Assembly: GCF_006517275.1 (NCBI RefSeq)
Contig: NZ_CP041191.1
Span: 4,397,001 to 4,461,000, forward strand
DNA: 64,000 nt
From: Labrenzia sp. PHM005
Lineage (GTDB): Bacteria; Pseudomonadota; Alphaproteobacteria; Rhizobiales; Stappiaceae
Direction: 5' to 3'
Made by a program: the position numbers and the translations under genes. Of this stretch, positions 58,443 to 64,000 are shown piece by piece. Under the pieces are notes generated by a model. The model saw only the letters and a list, made by a program, of their open reading frames with translations, did no database searches and had not been told where the DNA came from. How positions within the stretch are numbered: the stretch's first letter is position 1; every line of letters begins with the position of its first letter.

Positions 58443-59906
58443 ATGCCGAGTATTACTTCAGAGGAAATTTTTCAAATCCTGCTCGGAACTGAGCACTCAG
58501 GAAACTCGGCGACCGTTTATCGGGTTTCTTTTGCAGTCCCCAATTCGCTTCTAGGTCAATCACACGGCGGCAATAACGCCGGATTTTCATTTGGAATTGT
58601 TCAGCTTGACGCCGGCAGCAACAGTTTTGCCCAGTCGGCCCTGTCGCAAATTCTTCAGAGGGCACGTGACACCGGCGCAATAGACAACACCCAGTATGTG
58701 CGATTGAGCCAATATGTTGGTGCGAGCCGGCCAGACCTGGACCCAGTTCTTGCATCAACTTACGCCGCTGACAGATCCTTCCTGAACGACACAGTTTTAG
58801 GTCAGCAATATGCAAACGACATCGTCGATCTCTACAGCGAGCAATATATTGCCAGTTCGCTGCTCCCAACTCTGCAAACCTTTCTAACGGTCATCGAAGA
58901 GAAATGGGGAACCGGGACAGCCTTTAACATCAGCCATCCGGATTACGCGTCGGCGCTCGCCATGATTACGTCAATCGCAAACCGCTTTGGCTCAATCAAT
59001 GAAACAACTGCGTATTTTCTGGCGACCGAACCGTCCAGCCTTGCTGTCGTAAAAGCAAGGTTCGATCAACTCGCAACCACAACCGTCGTCAATCCGCAGG
59101 ATTGGGATCTCATTCTGATCGGCGCGGATCTCTGGCAGAGCCGTTTTGGCGACACTGGCGGTGACGATATTCTCAACGGCACATCAGGAAGTGACAGCTT
59201 TTTCGGTGGAGCTGGAAACGACATCGTAACTGGCGGTGGCGGCAATGATGTTGCTGACGGAGGCGACGGCCTCGACACCGCGATTTTTTCCGGTTCCCGG
59301 GACCAATACGCCATCTTCACAAGCAGTGACGGCAAACTCATCGTCAGCGATGCGGTCTCTGGCCGCGATGGAACCGACACGGTTGAGAATTTCGAAAGTT
59401 TGCAATTTTCCGGCAGCACACTGGATATCAGCACATCCCTGATCGAGCCATCTGACACAGACAACAGCGCCCATCAGATTTACCGCTTTTTCAATTCCAA
59501 CACAGGTGCGCATTTCTTCACTTCAAACATTGAAGAACGAAACACTGTCATCGAAACGCTGCCCAGTTTTGTTTACGAAGGCAACAGTTACGACAGCAAC
59601 GCCCTGGCAAACACCGGAAACGCTGTCTACCGGTTTTTAAACGCTGATACCGGAATTCACTTTTATACGGCCTCCGAAGCAGAACGGGACTCTGTACTGG
59701 GTCAGCTGCCAAACTATGTTCTGGAAGGTATTAGTTATTACGCTTCATCGGATGGCAGCGCGGACGGACAGGCCCTTTATAGATTTTACAACACCGCCAA
59801 CGGAACCCATTTCTATACGGTTTCAGAAGCAGAGCGGGACACGATCATCGAAACCCTCGGGCAGTATTCCTATGAAGGTATTGCGTATTATGTCGATCTC
59901 GCCTGA
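58443..59906 (+). CDS. RTX-type secreted protein with three DUF5648 repeats
   Basis: 487 aa, no N-terminal signal. Residues 1-~235 form a globular domain I do not recognise; its [17 protein letters not shown] segment looks like a lysozyme-type fold, a weak idea only. RTX nonapeptides with GGxGxD-type motifs (~238-280) suggest calcium binding and type I secretion. The C-terminus carries three ~45-residue DUF5648 repeats, each with a YRFxN...G.HFYT...ER pattern. ATG 58443 is taken; a TTG 57 nt upstream is the longer option. No secretion genes adjoin it. Confidence 0.8.
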   Translation: MPSITSEEIFQILLGTEHSGNSATVYRVSFAVPNSLLGQSHGGNNAGFSFGIVQLDAGSNSFAQSALSQILQRARDTGAIDNTQYVRLSQYVGASRPDLDPVLASTYAADRSFLNDTVLGQQYANDIVDLYSEQYIASSLLPTLQTFLTVIEEKWGTGTAFNISHPDYASALAMITSIANRFGSINETTAYFLATEPSSLAVVKARFDQLATTTVVNPQDWDLILIGADLWQSRFGDTGGDDILNGTSGSDSFFGGAGNDIVTGGGGNDVADGGDGLDTAIFSGSRDQYAIFTSSDGKLIVSDAVSGRDGTDTVENFESLQFSGSTLDISTSLIEPSDTDNSAHQIYRFFNSNTGAHFFTSNIEERNTVIETLPSFVYEGNSYDSNALANTGNAVYRFLNADTGIHFYTASEAERDSVLGQLPNYVLEGISYYASSDGSADGQALYRFYNTANGTHFYTVSEAERDTIIETLGQYSYEGIAYYVDLA

Positions 59907-60043
59907 TTGAAGCCGAGCTGGGCGTTTTCATCTCTGAACGGAAATCACCTATTGCCCTGTCGGAGGTAGAAAATTGCTGTCCTCCGCCGATTTTCGCAAC
60001 GACGGGCTGGATCGGCCATCGCCGTGCTGATACATGCGGGGCC

Positions 60044-60529
60044 ATGGCAAACGACCCCACCCTATCGCTTGACGACTTTTTGGCAGCTGTCCCGGAGCGG
60101 ACACGCCTGATCGGACTGGACCTCGGCACCAAAACCATTGGCCTTGCCCTCTCCGATCTTGGCCGCGGTATTGCGAGCCCGATGGAGACCATCCGGCGCA
60201 AAAAGTTTACACAAGACGCAGAACAGCTCTTGAAGATCTGTGCTGATCAAGAGGTCGGCGGGATCGTTCTGGGATTGCCGCTCAACATGGATGGTTCCGA
60301 AGGCCCGAGAGCCCAGGCAACGCGGGCCTTTACCCGCAATCTTGCGCAAAAAACAGAGCTGCCGATCACCTTGTGGGATGAACGCCTATCAACAGCGGCC
60401 GTCACCCGGACACTGCTGGAAGCTGATTCAAGCCGCGCAAAACGGGCCGAAGTGGTCGACAAGATGGCCGCTGCTTACATTCTTCAAGGGTTCCTGGACC
60501 GCCTCGGCCATATGGGCCTCGGATCCTAA
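60044..60529 (+). CDS. ruvX: Holliday junction resolvase-like / pre-16S rRNA nuclease
   Basis: 161-aa RNase H-fold protein (YqgF/RuvX). Catalytic motif [13 protein letters not shown] near residue 27, [19 protein letters not shown] and the final acidic [11 protein letters not shown]. Essential in many bacteria, where it trims the 16S rRNA 5' end. The AEC gene starts 73 bp downstream in the same direction. Confidence 0.94.
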   Translation: MANDPTLSLDDFLAAVPERTRLIGLDLGTKTIGLALSDLGRGIASPMETIRRKKFTQDAEQLLKICADQEVGGIVLGLPLNMDGSEGPRAQATRAFTRNLAQKTELPITLWDERLSTAAVTRTLLEADSSRAKRAEVVDKMAAAYILQGFLDRLGHMGLGS

Positions 60530-60602
60530 CTTGTGTTTTGGGCCTGTTATTCCAACAGGTTCACCATCCGCATGACACTCAGATTTTGTTGAAAGCGCAT
60601 CA

Positions 60603-61529
60603 ATGCAGATGATTTTCTTTGCCCTTGCGCCAGTCATTCTGGTCATTGCATCTGGGTACTTGCTCGCACGTGCCAATCTGATCAGCGGTGAGCAGTGGGT
60701 TGGGGTTGAGCGCCTCGCCTATTTTGTCCTCTTCCCGGCCGTTCTCTTCCGGACCATTGCGCTGGCCGACTTTTCCAGTGTCCCGACCCTCGACATGGGT
60801 GCCGCACTGCTGTCAGCGATCGTGACTCTGGCCGTTGCCTTGCTCGCGGCTCGAACACTGATTGAACGGATCTGGGGCATTCCTGCGGTCCGCTTCACAT
60901 CCATTTTTCAGGGAACATTGCGCTGGAACGCCATGATCGCGCTGGCGATTGCCGCCAACATCGGCGGAGAAACCGGACTTGCCATGCTGGCCGTCGCCAT
61001 GGTGTTCATGATCCCGATCTTGAACGGGGCCAGCATTGTTGTGCTGTCGCGCTACGCCAGCGGCACCCAACCGAATTTCGTCAAGATCCTCAAAGACCTC
61101 TTCACCAATCCCTTCATCCTGTCGATCTTTGCCGGCGTCTTGATGAACCTCAGCGGTTTGAGCCTGCCTACGATCCTGGACGATACGCTGGAGATATTTG
61201 CCCGCGCGGCTCTGCCCATTGGTATCATCTGTGTCGGTGCTGGGCTCGACCTCAGCTCCCTGCGCCGCCCCGGCCCGGCGCTGACCATGGGAACTTTCCT
61301 GCGCCCGGTGTTCATGCCGCTGCTGGCGTTTCTTTTTGCCCAACTTTACGGCGTCACCGGTCCGGCACTGTCCGTCGTCATCATCGCATCGGCTGTGCCC
61401 TGCGCCAGCAACTCTTATCTGCTCGCACGTCAATTGGGCGGCGATGCCAAGCTGATGGCTGAGATCATCACACTACAAACCTTGGCCGCGACTGTGACTA
61501 TTCCTGCAGCGCTGTTGCTGTTCACCTAA
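60603..61529 (+). CDS. AEC-family transporter
   Basis: 308 aa, about ten hydrophobic segments in two repeats, the auxin-efflux-carrier plan (MIFFALAPVILVIASGYLLA at the start, PCASNSYLLARQLGGD near the end). Such proteins export or import organic acids such as malonate or lactate. Inverted arms AGGCGTT/AACGCCT (61597-61624) just past the gene may end transcription. Confidence 0.87.
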   Translation: MQMIFFALAPVILVIASGYLLARANLISGEQWVGVERLAYFVLFPAVLFRTIALADFSSVPTLDMGAALLSAIVTLAVALLAARTLIERIWGIPAVRFTSIFQGTLRWNAMIALAIAANIGGETGLAMLAVAMVFMIPILNGASIVVLSRYASGTQPNFVKILKDLFTNPFILSIFAGVLMNLSGLSLPTILDDTLEIFARAALPIGIICVGAGLDLSSLRRPGPALTMGTFLRPVFMPLLAFLFAQLYGVTGPALSVVIIASAVPCASNSYLLARQLGGDAKLMAEIITLQTLAATVTIPAALLLFT

Positions 61530-61624
61530 GGCGTTTCAGAATTCTTTAATCACGTCACCGCCGATCGCCTAAAAAGCTTTGATTTCATGCAGCGTTAGGC
61601 GTTCAAGTTTTACCGGCAACGCCT

Positions 61625-63304
61625 TTAGGCTGCTGCCGGACAAAGGCTCTCAACAATTTCCGCGGCATCGATGCCAACCGGCAGCATGCCGTAGGTCGTT
61701 CGCCAGCCGCCGGAAAGCCGGGTTTTGGCGAAGGCGTCCGCGACATCATCCAGCGCCAGTTCTTTGAGCGCAGCCGCAGCACCGGTCAGTGCCAGCCGTT
61801 CGGTCAGTATCCGCGCCTGACCGTTGTCGGAAATTGCTTGCGCAGCCAGGCGTTGGAGGTCAGTGCAGGCAGTTACGATGGATGGATCGCCGCTGGACGA
61901 CAGTTCTTCCAGAACCAAACCTGGCGCTTCCGGATGACGGCCCAGCGCCCTGAGCACATCCAGCGCCATCACATTGCCTGACCCTTCCCAGATCGGATTG
62001 ACCGGTGCATCCCGATAAATCCGTGCCATATCGAAGTCTTCGACATAACCATTACCGCCCAGGCATTCGAGCGCCTCATAGGTCAGCGCAGGCCCGGTCT
62101 TGCAGATCCAGTATTTGATCGCCGGGGTCATCAGCCTTGCGTAAGCAGCTTCCACCGGATCGCTATCTGCCCTGGCTGCGGCCCGCACCAGTCGCATGGC
62201 CAGTGCGGTCGCCGCCGCCACATCCAGCGCCATGTCAGCGAGGACCTGGGTCATCAGCGGTTGATCGATCAGATAGGCACCAAAGACCTTACGGTGGCGG
62301 CAATGATGCACGGCCCGGCTAAGCGCCGCCCGCATTTGCCCGGCAGACCCCAGCGCGCAGTCGATCCGGGTCGGGGTCACCATATCGATGATGGTTGCGA
62401 TCCCCCGCCCCTCGTCTCCAAGCAGATACCCCTCCGCACGGTGGAACTCAACTTCGGACGAGGCATTGGACTTGTTGCCAAGTTTGTCTTTCAGGCGTTG
62501 AAAGCGCAGGTCGTTGACCCGGCCATCCGGCAAAATGCGCGGGATCAGGAAACAACTTGGCCCGGTCGTGGTTTTTGCCAGTACGAGGAATGCATCGCAC
62601 ATCGGCGCAGAAAAGAACCACTTGTGCCCGGTAATGGCATAGCGCCCTTGATTGCCGGCCTCTGCCGTCGATGAAATGGCCCGGAGATCGGTTCCGCCTT
62701 GCTTTTCGGTCATGCCCATGCCGATGGTGATGCCGTTCTTTTCCGATATGAGAAGGAAGCGCGGATCGTAGGTCCGGGTTTGCATCTTTGGCAGATAATC
62801 CGCACAGACCTCCGGATACTTTGCCAGGACAGAAACCGCCGCATTGGTCATTGTGATCGGGCAAGTGTGCCCCGTTTCAGCTTGAGACGTGAGGAAAAAC
62901 TTGGCCGCCCGACTGATCTGAGTTGAAACACCGCCATCGAGCAGTGCGCTGTGCAGTCCTCCGGCAAAAGAATGGCGCATCAGGTCATGATAAGCGGGAT
63001 GAAACTCCACCTGGTCCGATCGGCGGCCGCGGCGGTCGTGGGTCTTTAGAACCGGCAATTGGGTGTTGGCCAGACGTCCGAGCTCCAAAAATTCATGGGA
63101 TCCAGTCTCGGCTCCCTGTGCTTCGACATCGGCCAACACGCCATCATCTAAATGTCCTGCCAGACAGGCCCGCAAGATTGGATCTCCCGTTGCCAGATTG
63201 ATCCCACCATATTCAGGTGCCTGATTAATCACATCATGGGTTGCAAACGCTTCAATTCCAGTGTCATCGGCGTCTTCAATTCTGGTGTCCAACTGACCAG
63301 CCAT
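61625..63304 (-). CDS. Acyl-CoA dehydrogenase, AidB-like
   Basis: 559 aa, longer than classic acyl-CoA dehydrogenases. FAD and substrate segments: GMGMTEKQGGTDLRA, ITGHKWFFSAP, and C-terminal LECLGGNGYVEDFDMARIYRDAPVNPIWEGSGNVMALDVLRALG (read in parts). Length and the N-terminal ~170-residue extension fit the AidB branch (alkylation response or isovaleryl-CoA-like activity). ATG 63304 has GGAGG ~10 nt upstream. A palindrome upstream (63343) resembles LiuR sites and hints at control by branched-chain acid catabolism regulators. Confidence 0.87.
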   Translation of the reverse strand: MAGQLDTRIEDADDTGIEAFATHDVINQAPEYGGINLATGDPILRACLAGHLDDGVLADVEAQGAETGSHEFLELGRLANTQLPVLKTHDRRGRRSDQVEFHPAYHDLMRHSFAGGLHSALLDGGVSTQISRAAKFFLTSQAETGHTCPITMTNAAVSVLAKYPEVCADYLPKMQTRTYDPRFLLISEKNGITIGMGMTEKQGGTDLRAISSTAEAGNQGRYAITGHKWFFSAPMCDAFLVLAKTTTGPSCFLIPRILPDGRVNDLRFQRLKDKLGNKSNASSEVEFHRAEGYLLGDEGRGIATIIDMVTPTRIDCALGSAGQMRAALSRAVHHCRHRKVFGAYLIDQPLMTQVLADMALDVAAATALAMRLVRAAARADSDPVEAAYARLMTPAIKYWICKTGPALTYEALECLGGNGYVEDFDMARIYRDAPVNPIWEGSGNVMALDVLRALGRHPEAPGLVLEELSSSGDPSIVTACTDLQRLAAQAISDNGQARILTERLALTGAAAALKELALDDVADAFAKTRLSGGWRTTYGMLPVGIDAAEIVESLCPAAA

Positions 63305-63342
63305 GCGATTATCTCCTCCCACCCGGCGCTTTTACTCACTCC

Positions 63343-63358
63343 GTTTACGTAAACGTAA
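63343..63358. promoter_or_regulatory. Palindromic operator, LiuR/MerR-like
   Basis: GTTTACGTAAAC is a perfect 12-bp palindrome followed by GTAA, about 40 bp upstream of the acyl-CoA dehydrogenase start. TTTACGTxAACGTAA-type sites are used by LiuR-like MerR regulators of branched-chain amino acid breakdown; the match is by eye. Confidence 0.5.
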
Positions 63359-63556
63359 TATAAAAAATCATCTGGTGGCAACAACCGGATTTGATGCAAT
63401 GCGATATGCGAAGCGGATCAACATCCGCATTGTACAAAGTGCCAAACTTATAAATTTGTCCGTTTGATCAAAGTTTTAGACTGCATGTGGACAGCGGGCA
63501 GAGACCTAAATCTTGCCTTGTGCATACGTCCGATTTCGCCTAAAGGAATGGTCTCG

Positions 63557-64000
63557 ATGAGCGAGCAAGAATCCTATCGAGACAACCCTTTCCCCCATCG
63601 TCATTTGCTGGGCATTGAGGGTCTTCACCCCCACGAAATACTGGGCCTTCTGGACCGTGCCGAAGAGGCCGTGGAGATTTCCCGGCAGGTGCACAAGCGC
63701 AAGCAGGTGCTTGAAGGGCGGACCCAGATCAATCTGTTCTTTGAGGCGTCCACCCGGACCCAAAGTTCGTTTGAACTGGCAGGCAAGCGGCTGGGGGCCG
63801 ATGTCATGAACATGGCGGTCTCCCAATCCTCGGTGAAAAAAGGCGAGACGCTGATCGATACTGCGGCGACGCTCAATGCCATGCACCCGGATTTGCTGGT
63901 CGTGCGCCATCATGCGGCCGGTGCGGTCCACCTGCTCGCCCGGAAAGTCGGTTGCGCAGTGGTCAACGCCGGTGACGGCCCGCATGAGCACCCGACTCAA
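63557..64000 (+). CDS. pyrB: Aspartate carbamoyltransferase catalytic subunit (partial, 3' end outside window)
   Basis: First committed step of pyrimidine synthesis. The visible 148 residues carry the carbamoyl-phosphate loop [29 protein letters not shown] and [12 protein letters not shown] at the window edge. ATG 63557 has AAGGA 10 nt upstream; an ATG three codons earlier lies too close to it. In related genomes pyrC follows, which would lie right of base 64000. The computed frame on the opposite strand is a shadow. Confidence 0.97.
   Translation, partial: MSEQESYRDNPFPHRHLLGIEGLHPHEILGLLDRAEEAVEISRQVHKRKQVLEGRTQINLFFEASTRTQSSFELAGKRLGADVMNMAVSQSSVKKGETLIDTAATLNAMHPDLLVVRHHAAGAVHLLARKVGCAVVNAGDGPHEHPTQ

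Noticed and set aside
61597..61624. Terminator past the AEC gene
   Set aside because: Arms AGGCGTT/AACGCCT pair, but the loop is long (14 nt) and the T-run is short; mentioned only in the gene entry.

Overview
The window reads as a chromosomal segment of an alphaproteobacterium. The likely group is Hyphomicrobiales, close to Stappiaceae (Roseibium/Labrenzia type). This placement is inferred from gene content: a fused trpE(G) behind a Trp-rich attenuator as in Sinorhizobium, the cydDCA order, a thiO-S-G-E operon under a TPP riboswitch, a TmpAB phosphonate pathway, and many two-component-free c-di-GMP genes. Codon use and spacing look uniform. I see no prophage, insertion sequence, integrase, CRISPR array, tRNA or rRNA.

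Layout. 0-4.4 kb: cydD-cydC-cydA (cytochrome bd oxidase and its assembly exporter), minus strand, cut by the left edge. 4.8-7.5 kb: methylmalonate-semialdehyde dehydrogenase (mmsA) divergent from a LysR regulator, with a cloverleaf-like dispersed repeat between them. 7.6-11.1 kb: a secreted thioredoxin-like protein and the thiamine operon thiO-thiS-thiG-thiE with its riboswitch. 11.3-14.0 kb: a pirin, then a class II aldolase and a ROK sugar kinase that has lost its whole zinc site. 14.1-17.1 kb: EamA exporter divergent from a MarR regulator around a palindromic operator, then an M23 peptidase. 17.1-20.7 kb: LysR regulator divergent from tmpA-tmpB and a third, alkaline-phosphatase-superfamily gene. 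20.8-26.9 kb: an FKBP-rhodanese fusion, an 8-oxoguanine-deaminase-like hydrolase, trpL-attenuator-trpE(G), an NTF2-like protein and a DUF4375/DMP19-like acidic protein.

27-44.5 kb is the signalling core. It holds a split aerotaxis pair (PAS protein plus soluble MCP), a secreted caspase-fold protein without catalytic residues, and two paralogous giant proteins in which an ammonium channel (Amt) is fused to HAMP/PAS/GGDEF/EAL c-di-GMP modules. Between the two Amt fusions lie an Mpo1-like protein, a winged-helix regulator with a glyoxalase-like partner, a YdjM-like membrane protein, and an ECF sigma factor overlapping a small membrane protein. ilvD and a membrane protein with a degenerate GGDEF follow.

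44.6-64 kb: GyrI-like protein, an old-yellow-enzyme reductase with its TetR regulator and two matching operators, an orphan periplasmic binding protein, an SH3b protein, a lytic transglycosylase, an SMR pump, a B12-radical-SAM protein, a cupin, a UPF0173 hydrolase, a sensor GGDEF-EAL protein, an RTX/DUF5648 secreted protein, ruvX, an AEC transporter, an AidB-like acyl-CoA dehydrogenase behind a LiuR-like palindrome, and the start of pyrB at the right edge.

Four c-di-GMP family proteins occur in 28 kb, two of them with ammonium-channel input domains. The most novel candidate here is this ammonium-sensing c-di-GMP pair.
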